A stretch of 23,829 nt of DNA from Pseudomonadota bacterium (GCA_023415035.1 JAEZLX010000100.1:1-23829), one strand, 5' to 3'; counted from the first letter of the stretch, positions 1 to 10,178 are shown. The notes: a model not told the origin generated them from the sequence alone. A program made the numbers and translations.

Positions 1-2227
<2,227 letters not shown>

Positions 2228-2518
2228 GGGTACCTCAAAAAATGTCAGGAAAGGAACCGGCTGGGACACACAAAACAACCCCAAGAAGCGCCATGGGCGA
2301 CATTCCGGTGGTTTTGTCGTGCACGATGCCCGCCTTCGGCCGGAAAAGGCGGGCCTGCAAGCTGGTGGGCGATCATTTGGTGTGCAGTCCTTGCGGAAGT
2401 TCCGCCGGCATCCGTCGCGGATGCCGGGGTGGCCGGGTAGCGGGGCTCCCATCGCCTCATGCCGGAGGCTGGCCTGTGCCGGAGGTGCTGCTGTCGCGCT
2501 TGCGGTGCAAACCCCCGA
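2228..2518 (-). other. dnaG-rpoD intergenic spacer with two hairpins
   Basis: This is a 291-bp gene-free spacer inside the presumed dnaG-rpoD transcript. It contains two strong inverted repeats. At 2405-2427, CCGGCATCCG and CGGATGCCGG form a 10-bp perfect stem with a 3-nt loop. At 2328-2354, GCCCGCCTT and AAGGCGGGC form a 9-bp perfect stem with a 9-nt loop. Neither is followed by a T-run on the minus strand, so neither looks like a standard intrinsic terminator. They could be RNA-processing or partial-termination structures, which E. coli uses between these same genes. I see no convincing -35/-10 pair for an internal rpoD promoter. Confidence 0.6.
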
Positions 2519-4507
2519 TTATACCGTTTGGCCGGATTTCAGGCGCTTGATGCGCTCGTTCAGCAGCTTGAAGTCCTCATAGGCGGACTCATCGCCCTGT
2601 TCGACACGGGCGGCGAGCAAGGCCGCCTGGGCGGCCAGGGCGTCCAGGCGCAGCTTGGCGATCACGCGCTGGAGCTCGGCCAGCTCGCCGTCGAGCTGGT
2701 CCAGGTCGGCATGGGCCAGGGCACCCATGGTGGCTTGCTCGACCTGTGTGCAAATGAAGGCCTCGTGCTCGTGGCCGCGCAGGGCTTCGCGCAGGGCCGT
2801 CCAGGGCTGGGGGCCGTGTTCCAGCATCTGCGCCTCCAGCCAGGTGAAGACCGGACCGTGCGGCGGCGGCAGCTGGGCCAGCATGGCGTGGTCGTCGGCC
2901 GAGAGCTGGTCCCAGGCTTTGGCGTTGGCCAGCAGCAGTCCCACGGCACGGTCCGCGCGGGTGACCCCGGCGCGAGCCATGCCCAGCATGCGGGGCGGCG
3001 GCGCAGGCGTGCGGCGCCAGTTGCCCTTGTCGCCGCGCCGGGGCGCTGGAGTTCCGGTCCAGGCGGGCGCCTCGCCGGCCGGCGCATAGATGTCGGGGGG
3101 CGTTGCCTGCGCAGGGCCGGCGGCCGGTGCCGTCATCGATGGTTCGGCAGAGGCGTGCTGCTCGCGCGGCCGCCGGGCACGGGGCGTCTGGGGCGCGGCC
3201 TGCCACAGCTGCAGCAGATCCTCGCTGCCGATGCCCACGCTCTGGGCCAGCTCGCCCAGCAGCTGCCGCTTGAGGGCGCCGTCCGGCAGCGCGGTCCACA
3301 GCGGGCGGGCCTGGCTGGCCATGCGCGCGCGTCCTTCGGCGCTGCCCAGGTCACAGTCCGCGCTGGCCGCATCGATCAGGAAGCGCGACAGCGGCACGGC
3401 CGTTTTCACGCACTCGGCGAAGGCTTCCGCGCCATGCGCTCGGATGTAGCTGTCCGGGTCATGGTCGCCGGGCAGGAAGAGGAACTTCACGCTGCGCGTG
3501 TCCGTGGCCAGGGGCAGGGCGGCATCCAGCGCCTTGCGGGCGGCGCGCCGGCCGGCGGCATCCCCGTCGAAACTGAACACCACCGCGTCCGTGAAGCGAA
3601 AGAGCTTTTGCACATGGTCGGGCGTGCAGGCCGTGCCCAGCGTGGCCACGGCATTGGCGAACCCGAGCTGTGCCAGCGCCACCACATCCATGTACCCCTC
3701 GGTCACCAGGGCGTAGCCATGCTCGCGGATGGCCGTGCGCGCCTCGAACAGGCCGTAAAGCTCGCGTCCCTTGCTGAACACCGGGGTTTCCGGCGAGTTC
3801 AGGTACTTGGGTTCTCCCTTGTCGAGCACGCGGCCGCCAAAGCCGATGAATTCGCCCTTGACGTTGCGGATCGGGAACATGATCCGGTCTCGGAAGCGGT
3901 CGTACCGGCGCGCCTGGCCGTCCTGGCCTTTCTCGTCCTCGTGTTCGATGACCAGGCCAGACTCCACCAGCAGGGCGTCGCTGTAGTCCGGGAACACCGA
4001 GGCCAGGTGGCGCCAGCCTTCGGGGGCGTAGCCAAGTCCGAAGACCTTGGCGATCTGGCCCGAGAGCCCGCGCCCCTTGAGGTAGGCAACGGCTTTCGGG
4101 GAGGTCTTGAGGGCCTTCTTGTAGGCGGTCGCGGCCTTTTCCAGCACGTCGTTGAGCGTGGCCTGCCGCTGCCGTGCCCGCGCCGCGCGCTCGCGCTCCT
4201 GGGGCGAGAGTTCCTCCTCGGGCACCTGCATGCCGACCTGCTGCGCCAGCTCCTTGACGGCCTCGACGAAGTTCACGCCGGCGTGTTCCATCAGGAAACC
4301 GATGGCATTGCCGTTGGCGCCACAACCGAAGCAGTGATAGAACTGCTTGGAGGGGCTCACCGTGAAGGATGGCGATTTTTCGCCGTGGAACGGGCAGAGC
4401 CCGAGCAGGTTCGCGCCGCCTTTCTTGAGCTGCACGTGCCGGCCCACCACGTCGACGATGTCGACGCGGGCGAGCAGGTCCTGGATGAAAGACTGCGGTA
4501 TGGTCAC
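2519..4507 (-). CDS. dnaG: DNA primase DnaG
   Basis: Synthesises RNA primers at the replication fork, recruited by the DnaB helicase. From the proposed GTG start the protein is 662 residues. The N-terminal zinc-binding domain has C38, H41, C59 and C62 in CPFHGEKSPSF and HCFGCG. The RNA polymerase core follows, with TOPRIM motifs VTEGYMDVVAL (catalytic Glu) and FSFDGDAAGRRA (Asp-x-Asp). A Pro/Ala-rich linker near 440-510 leads to the helical DnaB-binding C-terminus. I chose GTG at 4507 because GGAG lies 9 nt upstream and the product then starts at VTIPQSFIQ, where betaproteobacterial primases begin. In-frame ATGs at 4525 and 4528 would add 6-7 residues but lack a spaced ribosome site. The usual upstream partner rpsU is absent: the next gene is divergent, only 45 bp away. 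Confidence 0.97.
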   Translation of the reverse strand: MTIPQSFIQDLLARVDIVDVVGRHVQLKKGGANLLGLCPFHGEKSPSFTVSPSKQFYHCFGCGANGNAIGFLMEHAGVNFVEAVKELAQQVGMQVPEEELSPQERERAARARQRQATLNDVLEKAATAYKKALKTSPKAVAYLKGRGLSGQIAKVFGLGYAPEGWRHLASVFPDYSDALLVESGLVIEHEDEKGQDGQARRYDRFRDRIMFPIRNVKGEFIGFGGRVLDKGEPKYLNSPETPVFSKGRELYGLFEARTAIREHGYALVTEGYMDVVALAQLGFANAVATLGTACTPDHVQKLFRFTDAVVFSFDGDAAGRRAARKALDAALPLATDTRSVKFLFLPGDHDPDSYIRAHGAEAFAECVKTAVPLSRFLIDAASADCDLGSAEGRARMASQARPLWTALPDGALKRQLLGELAQSVGIGSEDLLQLWQAAPQTPRARRPREQHASAEPSMTAPAAGPAQATPPDIYAPAGEAPAWTGTPAPRRGDKGNWRRTPAPPPRMLGMARAGVTRADRAVGLLLANAKAWDQLSADDHAMLAQLPPPHGPVFTWLEAQMLEHGPQPWTALREALRGHEHEAFICTQVEQATMGALAHADLDQLDGELAELQRVIAKLRLDALAAQAALLAARVEQGDESAYEDFKLLNERIKRLKSGQTV

Positions 4508-4552
4508 CGGTTTATTCTCCAACATCATCGAGACATCAGAGGAGGAATCGAG

Positions 4553-6202
4553 ATGAGCGCATCCATCTACGACCGCGATTTGCCGCGCAACGAGGCCAAT
4601 TTCGCACCCCTGACGCCGCTGGCGTTCCTGGAGCGGGCGGCCGAGGTCTACCCGGATCGCCTGGCGATCGTCCATGGCGCACTGCGCCAGAGCTGGTCGC
4701 AGACCTACGCGCGCTGCCGCCAGCTGGCCAGTGCCCTGCAGCGCGCCGGCATCGGCAAGAACGACACCGTGGCGGTGATGCTGCCCAACACGCCGCCCAT
4801 GGTGGAGGCACATTTCGGCATCCCGATGGCCGGTGCGGTGCTCAACACGCTCAACACCCGCCTGGATCCCGAAGCCATCGCCTTCATGCTCGACCACGGC
4901 GAGGCCAAGGCGGTGATCATCGATCCCGAGTTCGCCGGCACGATGAAAAAGGCCCTGGCGCTGCGGCAGTCCACCGCGCCGTTGCTGGTGATCGACGTGG
5001 AGGATGCGCTGTACACGGGCGAGGCGCTGCGCATCGGCTCCACCACCTACGAGTCCTTCGTGGCCGGTGGCGATCCGGATTTCGCCTGGGCGTGGCCCGG
5101 CGACGAGTGGGACGCCATCGCGCTCAACTACACCAGTGGCACCACCGGCAACCCCAAGGGGGTGGTCTACCACCACCGCGGCGCGGCAATCAATGCCGTT
5201 TCCAATATCCTGGAATGGGACATGCCCAAGCATGCGGTCTACCTGTGGACCCTGCCCATGTTCCACTGCAACGGCTGGTGCTTCCCCTGGACCGTGGCCG
5301 CGCGCGCGGGCGTGAACGTGTGCCTGCGCCGGGTCGATCCCCAGCTTATTTTCGACCTGATGCGCGAGCACGGCGTCACCCACTATTGCGGGGCGCCCAT
5401 CGTGCACAGCCTGCTGGTGAATGCGCCGGCCGCGATGAAGGAGGGCGTGCCGGCCGGTATCAAGGCCATGGTGGCGGGGGCCGCGCCGCCGGCCTCGATG
5501 ATCGAGGGCATGGAACAGATGGGTTTCGATCTGACCCACGTCTATGGCCTGACCGAGGTCTATGGCCCGGCCACGGTGTGTGCCAAGCACGAGTCGTGGG
5601 ACGGGCTGGATATCGGCGAGCGGGCACGCCTGAACGCGCGCCAGGGCGTGCGCTACCACCTGCAGCGCGCCGCGCAGGTGCTGGATCCGCAGACCATGCA
5701 GCCGGTTCCCGCCGATGGCGAGACCATGGGCGAGATCATGTTCCGCGGCAACATCGCCATGAAGGGGTATCTCAAGAACCCCCAGGCCACGCAGGAGTCC
5801 TTCGCGGGCGGCTGGTTCCACACCGGCGACCTGGCCGTGCAGTACCCCGACGGCTACATGAAGATCAAGGACCGGAGCAAGGACATCATCATTTCCGGTG
5901 GCGAGAACATCTCCAGCATCGAGGTAGAGGACGTGCTCTACCGGCATCCGGACGTGCTGGCCGCAGCCGTGGTGGCGCGGCCCGATCCCAAGTGGGGTGA
6001 GACGCCCTGCGCCTTCGTCGAGCTCAAGCCCGGGGCACAGACGAAGGCTGAGGACATCGTGGCGCACTGCCGCCAGCACCTGGCCGGCTTCAAGGTGCCG
6101 CGCTACGTCGTCTTTGGCGAGGTGCCCAAGACCAGCACGGGCAAGATCCAGAAGTTCGAGCTGCGCAAGCTCGCCGGCTCGGCGCAGGCGATCGACGTCT
6201 AA
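4553..6202 (+). CDS. Acyl-CoA synthetase (AMP-forming, medium-chain/AlkK-DmdB-like)
   Basis: Activates a carboxylic acid to its CoA thioester through an acyl-adenylate. The protein has 549 residues, a normal length for this class. The P-loop-like AMP motif YTSGTTGNPKG is at 193-203, VYGLTEVYGP is near 330, GGWFHTGDL is near 423, DRSKDIIISGGENIS follows, and the catalytic C-terminal lysine is K531 in KTSTGKIQKFELR. The opening NFAPLTPLAFLERAAEVYPD is typical of synthetases often annotated as medium-chain or 3-methylmercaptopropionyl-CoA ligases. Substrate cannot be assigned from sequence. GGAGG lies 7 nt before the ATG. It stands alone on its strand, with dnaG divergent upstream and a 4-nt tail-to-tail overlap with the gamma-glutamyltransferase downstream. 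Its promoter would have to lie inside the dnaG coding start; I see no strong match there. Confidence 0.93.
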   Translation: MSASIYDRDLPRNEANFAPLTPLAFLERAAEVYPDRLAIVHGALRQSWSQTYARCRQLASALQRAGIGKNDTVAVMLPNTPPMVEAHFGIPMAGAVLNTLNTRLDPEAIAFMLDHGEAKAVIIDPEFAGTMKKALALRQSTAPLLVIDVEDALYTGEALRIGSTTYESFVAGGDPDFAWAWPGDEWDAIALNYTSGTTGNPKGVVYHHRGAAINAVSNILEWDMPKHAVYLWTLPMFHCNGWCFPWTVAARAGVNVCLRRVDPQLIFDLMREHGVTHYCGAPIVHSLLVNAPAAMKEGVPAGIKAMVAGAAPPASMIEGMEQMGFDLTHVYGLTEVYGPATVCAKHESWDGLDIGERARLNARQGVRYHLQRAAQVLDPQTMQPVPADGETMGEIMFRGNIAMKGYLKNPQATQESFAGGWFHTGDLAVQYPDGYMKIKDRSKDIIISGGENISSIEVEDVLYRHPDVLAAAVVARPDPKWGETPCAFVELKPGAQTKAEDIVAHCRQHLAGFKVPRYVVFGEVPKTSTGKIQKFELRKLAGSAQAIDV

Positions 6203-8019
6203 TCGCCGGCGACGATGCCCTCGCGGCGCGGATCGGCGCCGCCCAGCCACACGGGGCGGCCGTAGGCCTCGCCGCGCTGGAGGGCCTGCAGTCCGCTCGT
6301 CATGGCAGCCTCATGGACCGTGTGGCCTTTCTCGCGCAGCGCCTGCACGGTGGCGGCGGGAAAGCGCTTTTCTTCCAGCATCACGGGTCCGCCGGTGGTG
6401 CCGAAGTTGGGCAGGTCGATGGCGGCCTGCGGACCCAGGTCCTGGTGCAGGGTCCCCAGCAGGGTCTTGGCGGTGAAATGGATGATGAGCGCGCCGCCGG
6501 GGCTGCCCGCGCTCATGAGGGTCTGGCCGGTGCGCGCGTCGAAGACCAGCGTGGGCGACATCGACGAGCGCGGACGCTTGCCGGGCTCCACCCGGTTGGC
6601 CACCGGCCGGCCTTGCCCATCGGCCGGCACGAAGCTGAAATCGGTCAGCTCGTTGTTGAGCAGGAAGCCGCCGGGCCGCGTCGGGTCGGTGGTGACCATC
6701 AGCCTTGAGCCGAAGCCGGCCTCGATGGTGGTCGTCATCGCCAGCGCATTGCCATAACGGTCCACGATGCTGATGTGGCTGGTGCCGTATTCCGGCTGCT
6801 CGGGCATCGGTGCCCAGGCCAGGCGGACGCCGCCGGGCCGGCCGGGCGTCACCTGCGGGGCGCGCTGCGGCCCGATGAGACGGGCGCGCTGGTCCAGATA
6901 GGCCGGGTCGAGCAGGCTCTCCCAGCGCCCGCCGGGGGCAGCCACATAGTCCGGGTCGGCCACATACTGCGCGCGGTCCGCAAACGCCAGGCGCGAGGCT
7001 TCCATGTAGCTGTGCAGCGCCTCGGCACCCGGGAGCCCGTCCGGGCCGAGTGGCAGGCCGGCGTGCGGTGTGCGCGCTAGCAGGCCCAGGATCTGGCCCA
7101 CGGCCAGTGCCCCCGAGCTGGGCGGCGGGAAACCGCAGATGCGTACCGGCCGCGCCGGCGTGACGTGGTCCATGCAGAGGGCCTCGCGCTCCTTGGGCAT
7201 GTAGGCCTGCAGGTCCTGCAGGCTGAGCCGGCCGGGGTTGGTCGGGTGCCGCCGGACCTTGTCCACGATCGCCTGTGCCACCGGCCCCTGGTGCAGGGCT
7301 GCGGGGCCCTGGGTTGCGATGAGGCGCAGCACTGCCGCGAGCTCCGGGTTCTTCAGCACGTGGCCCACCGGATGCGGCGTACCGTCGGGCCGGTAGAAGT
7401 AGGCAGCGGCCACCGGCTCGGCTCTGAGCGCCGTTTCGGCGGCCAGCAGGGTGTGCAGGCGCGGGCTGACTTCAAAACCATCCTCGGCCAGCCGGATCGC
7501 CGGCTCGAACAGCCGCGCCCAGGGCAGCTTGCCATGGGCGCGGTGGGCCAGCGCCAGCATGCTGACCGTGCCCGGAACGCCCACCGGGCGCCCGCCGACA
7601 ACGGCGGTCATGAAGGGCAGGGGCTTGCCGTCAGGGCCGAGGAAAAGCCGCTCGTCGGCGGCCGCCGGAGCAGTCTCGCGGCCGTCGTAGGCCTGCACGC
7701 GCTGCCCGTCGTGGTGCAGCAGGAAGGCGCCGCCCCCGATGCCGCTCGATTGCGGCTCGACCAGCGTGAGCACCATCTGCACGGCGATGGCGGCGTCTAC
7801 CGCGCTGCCACCGGCGCGCAGGATGTCCAACCCGGCTTCCGAAGCGAGCGGGTTGGCGGCGGCCACAGCCTGTTCGCGGAATGTCCAGCCGCCCTTGGCC
7901 GTGATGCCGCTCGCGGTTTCCGGCTGGACGATGGCCTGCTCAGGCGCGTGCTGGCAGGCTGCCAGCATGAGCACCAGCGTGGCGAACTGAACCCGGAACC
8001 GGCGTTGGGTGGGCGTCAT
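6199..8019 (-). CDS. ggt: Gamma-glutamyltransferase, predicted lipoprotein
   Basis: Cleaves gamma-glutamyl bonds (glutathione and conjugates) outside the cytoplasm. The precursor normally self-cleaves before a threonine that becomes the nucleophile. From ATG 8019 there are 606 residues. The N-terminus has Arg residues, a hydrophobic stretch and the lipobox LMLAAC with Cys22, so membrane anchoring is predicted. Family blocks are present: ANPLASEAGLDILRAGGSA (53-71), GIGGGAF (93-99), the nucleophile T413 in PEYGTSHISIVD, LLNNELTDFSF, RPRSSMSPT and SAGSPGGALI. A longer frame starts at 8067, but those extra residues precede the signal sequence, so I rejected it. No clear ribosome site is visible before 8019. 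The dehydrogenase gene lies 91 bp upstream in the same direction, and a weak promoter sits between them. Confidence 0.94.
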   Translation of the reverse strand: MTPTQRRFRVQFATLVLMLAACQHAPEQAIVQPETASGITAKGGWTFREQAVAAANPLASEAGLDILRAGGSAVDAAIAVQMVLTLVEPQSSGIGGGAFLLHHDGQRVQAYDGRETAPAAADERLFLGPDGKPLPFMTAVVGGRPVGVPGTVSMLALAHRAHGKLPWARLFEPAIRLAEDGFEVSPRLHTLLAAETALRAEPVAAAYFYRPDGTPHPVGHVLKNPELAAVLRLIATQGPAALHQGPVAQAIVDKVRRHPTNPGRLSLQDLQAYMPKEREALCMDHVTPARPVRICGFPPPSSGALAVGQILGLLARTPHAGLPLGPDGLPGAEALHSYMEASRLAFADRAQYVADPDYVAAPGGRWESLLDPAYLDQRARLIGPQRAPQVTPGRPGGVRLAWAPMPEQPEYGTSHISIVDRYGNALAMTTTIEAGFGSRLMVTTDPTRPGGFLLNNELTDFSFVPADGQGRPVANRVEPGKRPRSSMSPTLVFDARTGQTLMSAGSPGGALIIHFTAKTLLGTLHQDLGPQAAIDLPNFGTTGGPVMLEEKRFPAATVQALREKGHTVHEAAMTSGLQALQRGEAYGRPVWLGGADPRREGIVAGD

Positions 8020-8058
8020 GGCGGTCGGTCTGTCTGCAGCGAAGTCGCAAGGCCGGCC

Positions 8059-8087
8059 ACGATACACGTGGAGCCCGCAGGCCGCAA
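8059..8087 (-). promoter_or_regulatory. Possible sigma-70 promoter for ggt
   Basis: On the minus strand TTGCGG (8082-8087) is followed after exactly 17 bp by TATCGT (8059-8064), about 40 bp before the ggt start. The -10 matches consensus at 4 of 6 and the -35 at 3 of 6. The match is weak but well spaced, and it would let ggt be expressed independently of the dehydrogenase gene upstream. Confidence 0.35.
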
Positions 8088-8110
8088 GATCGAACGCCAG
8101 CGTGCCGCTC

Positions 8111-8869
8111 TCAGCGCGGCGCCAGACGGATCGCGCCGTCCAGGCGGATCACCTCGCCGTTGAGCATGTCGTTCTCGACGATGTGCTTGACCAGCCTGGC
8201 GTAGTCATCGGGCGTGCCCAGGCGGCTCGGGAAGGGCACGCTCGCGGCCAGCGCGTCTTGCACTTCCTGGGGCATGCCGAACAGCATGGGCGTGCCGAAG
8301 ATGCCGGGAGCAATGGTCATGTTGCGGATGCCGTTGCGGGCCAGGTCACGCGCGATCGGCAGCGTCATGCCCACCACACCGCCCTTGGAGGCAGAGTAGG
8401 CGGCCTGGCCGATCTGGCCGTCATAGGCGGCCACCGACGCCGTGGAGATGAGCACGCCGCGCTCGCCCGTGGGTTCCGGCTCGTTCTTGCACATGGCGTC
8501 GGCCGCCAGGCGGATCATGTTGAAGGTGCCGACCAGGTTGACCATGATGGTCTTGGTGTACACCGCCAGCGAGTGCGGGCCGTTCTTGCCCACGGTTTTC
8601 TCTGCCGGCGCGATGCCGGCGCAGTTGACCAGGCCCATCAGCTTGCCCAGCGATACCGCCTTGGCCACCACGGCCTGGCCGTCGGTCTCGTTGCTGACGT
8701 CGCATTTGACGAACGCGCCACCAATGTCCTTGGCCACGGCCTCGCCCTTGTCGGCCTGCATGTCGGCGATCACAACCTTGGCGCCATTGGCCGCCAGCAT
8801 CCGTGCCGTACCCTCGCCCAGCCCCGACGCACCGCCGGTGACGATGAAAACCTTGCCTGCAATCTCCAT
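8111..8869 (-). CDS. Short-chain dehydrogenase, 3-hydroxyacyl-CoA dehydrogenase type 2 (HSD10-like)
   Basis: NAD-dependent oxidoreductase of 252 residues. The cofactor-binding TGGASGLGEG is at 11-20 and NCAG at 82-85. The catalytic set is S145 with Y158-x3-K162 in QAAYSASKGG. The block SASKGGVVGMTLPIARDLA and the phrase MTIAPGIFGTPML are hallmarks of the HSD17B10 type, which oxidises 3-hydroxy-(2-methyl)acyl-CoA intermediates in branched-chain amino acid and fatty-acid breakdown. That substrate class is inferred from family resemblance. A GGAG ribosome site lies 5 nt before the ATG. The gene sits between ggt and the iron-binding gene with no beta-oxidation neighbours, and it has its own palindromic operator 28-43 bp before the start codon, pointing to control by an acyl-CoA-responsive regulator. 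Confidence 0.93.
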   Translation of the reverse strand: MEIAGKVFIVTGGASGLGEGTARMLAANGAKVVIADMQADKGEAVAKDIGGAFVKCDVSNETDGQAVVAKAVSLGKLMGLVNCAGIAPAEKTVGKNGPHSLAVYTKTIMVNLVGTFNMIRLAADAMCKNEPEPTGERGVLISTASVAAYDGQIGQAAYSASKGGVVGMTLPIARDLARNGIRNMTIAPGIFGTPMLFGMPQEVQDALAASVPFPSRLGTPDDYARLVKHIVENDMLNGEVIRLDGAIRLAPR

Positions 8870-8896
8870 GAGCGCTCCTCGTTGGGTGGTATGACG

Positions 8897-8917
8897 TTGA
8901 CGTAAACGTCAATTATG
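8897..8917 (-). promoter_or_regulatory. Palindromic operator TTGACGT-AA-ACGTCAA beside a -10-like element
   Basis: Positions 8897-8912 form a perfect 7-2-7 inverted repeat, TTGACGT-AA-ACGTCAA. On the minus strand a good -10 hexamer, CATAAT (8912-8917), abuts it, so a bound protein would cover the transcription start of the dehydrogenase gene. The -35 is poor. From memory, the ACGT-AA-ACGT core resembles the site of LiuR, a MerR-family regulator of branched-chain amino acid degradation in proteobacteria. The palindrome is seen directly; the regulator identity is inference. Confidence 0.6.
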
Positions 8918-9003
8918 TCGTACGGCCAGGCCCGGCAGGTTCAGGCATAACCCGCAGTTGGTGTGTGGCCGGAGGAGGCGTCAGCCGCGCAGGGGGGAGC
9001 TCG

Positions 9004-10047
9004 TCACTTGTACCCCGCCCGATCCAGCATCTGCTGCACCTTGGTCAGGTTCCTGGCCACTACGTCCAGCGGGATCTGCTCGGCCTTGAAGTGCTCGCCA
9101 CCCATGGCCTTGAGGGCCGGGTTGTCTAGCTTCACGCCCTTGGCGGCCGCGAACTCGTTGTTGCCGTTGGCGAAGTAAGCCTGTGCCTCGGGGCTGGCCA
9201 GGTATTCCATGAAGGCGATGGCGTTGTCCCGGTGCTTGGCATGTCGTGCCACGGCGGCACCGGCAATGTTCACATGCGTGCCGCTCGTGCCCTGGTTGGG
9301 AAACACCACCTTGACCTTGTCCATCACGGCCTTGTCCTCGGGCTTGTCGGACTTGATCAGGCGCGCCACATAGTAGGAGTTGCTCAGTGCCACACCGCAT
9401 TCGCCGGAGGCCACGGCCTTGATCTGGTCGGTGTCGCCGCCCTTGGGTGCGCGGGCCATGTTGTTCACGATGCCCTTGAGCCAGGCTTCGCCCTGCTGGT
9501 CGCCAAGGCGCTCCACCACGGTAGCGAACAGCGAAATGTTGTAGGGGTGCGAGCCCGAGCGCGTGCACACCAGCCCCTTGAGCTTCGGGTCTGCCAGCTG
9601 CTCGTAAGTGGCCACGTCCTCAGCCTTCACGCGCCTCGGGTCGTACACGATCACGCGCGCGCGGGTCGAGAAACCCGTCCAGGTGACGCCTTCGGGTGTG
9701 GGTGTGGCGCGCAGGTTCGCCGGAATGGCCGCATCAAGTCTGGCCGACTTGATCGGCTGGAACAGCCCCTGGCTGTCGGCCAGGGCCAGTCGCGCGGCGT
9801 CCACCAGGAGGATGACATCGGCCGGTGATGCCGCGCCTTCGGCTTTCAGGCGCGCCAGAATGCCGGCGTCGTCCGCGTCCACGCGGTTGATCCTGATGCC
9901 GGTGGCCTTGGTGAAGCCCTCGTACAGCGCCTCGTCGGTCTGGTAATGGCGGGCAGAGTAGAGGTTCAGCACCTTGTCCTGGGCCTGGGAGGTAACGACA
10001 GCCCCGCAGGCAGCCACGACGATCGACAGCTTGGTGATGAGACGCAT
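9004..10047 (-). CDS. Periplasmic ferric-iron ABC transporter substrate-binding protein (FbpA/FutA type)
   Basis: Binds Fe(3+) in the periplasm and delivers it to an ABC importer. The protein has 347 residues with a signal peptide (MRLITKLSIVVAACGAVV) likely cleaved after SQA at residue 22. The mature start VLNLYSARHYQTDEALYEGF carries H34 and Y35, and tandem tyrosines Y225-Y226 in SNSYYVARL match the iron-ligand positions of this family. An AAGGAG ribosome site lies 8 nt before the ATG. The gene is monocistronic here: neither the permease nor the ATPase gene is adjacent, so partners must be elsewhere. A Fur box over its promoter supports an iron role rather than another class 1 solute-binding function. 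The dehydrogenase gene lies 134 bp downstream in the same direction but has a separate operator. Confidence 0.94.
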   Translation of the reverse strand: MRLITKLSIVVAACGAVVTSQAQDKVLNLYSARHYQTDEALYEGFTKATGIRINRVDADDAGILARLKAEGAASPADVILLVDAARLALADSQGLFQPIKSARLDAAIPANLRATPTPEGVTWTGFSTRARVIVYDPRRVKAEDVATYEQLADPKLKGLVCTRSGSHPYNISLFATVVERLGDQQGEAWLKGIVNNMARAPKGGDTDQIKAVASGECGVALSNSYYVARLIKSDKPEDKAVMDKVKVVFPNQGTSGTHVNIAGAAVARHAKHRDNAIAFMEYLASPEAQAYFANGNNEFAAAKGVKLDNPALKAMGGEHFKAEQIPLDVVARNLTKVQQMLDRAGYK

Positions 10048-10106
10048 GGTGTGTGCTCCTTTGGACAGGGCAGAATGACCGCCACACCGGGGCGGTACAA
10101 ATGCTC

Positions 10107-10135
10107 ATGCTAGCACCGATGAGAATCATTCTCAA
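10107..10135 (-). promoter_or_regulatory. Sigma-70 promoter of the ferric-binding gene
   Basis: On the minus strand TTGAGA (10130-10135) and TAGCAT (10107-10112) are separated by exactly 17 bp. This gives a leader of about 50 nt before the ATG at 10047. The -35 and most of the spacer are covered by the Fur box. Confidence 0.7.
10120..10134. promoter_or_regulatory. Fur box
   Basis: TGAGAAT-C-ATTCTCA is a perfect 7-1-7 inverted repeat. It differs from the Fur core TGATAAT-N-ATTATCA at one symmetric position per half. It overlaps the -35 and spacer of the promoter for the ferric-binding protein, the expected place for iron-dependent repression by Fur. Confidence 0.85.
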
Positions 10136-10147
10136 ACGTGTGCGGGC

Positions 10148-10178
10148 AAAAAAAAGCCCCGGCTTGTGTCCGGGGCTT
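10148..10178 (-). terminator. Intrinsic terminator of phaP (or of a small RNA downstream of it)
   Basis: On the minus strand AAGCCCCGG, a 7-nt loop and CCGGGGCTT form a perfect 9-bp stem running into eight consecutive T (A-run at 10148-10155 on plus). It ends leftward transcription from the phasin gene 170 bp upstream, just before the Fur-controlled promoter. Confidence 0.92.

Noticed and set aside
2459..4552. Plus-strand upstream extension of the acyl-CoA synthetase frame (1247 codons in total)
   Set aside because: It is antisense to dnaG. The family start and a GGAGG site place the real start at 4553.
4529..6250. Minus-strand upstream extension of the dnaG frame
   Set aside because: It is antisense to the acyl-CoA synthetase; the primase zinc domain begins just after 4507.
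7165..8163. 332-codon plus-strand frame
   Set aside because: Shadow of the gamma-glutamyltransferase gene, whose nucleophile, lipobox and oxyanion motifs are all on the minus strand.
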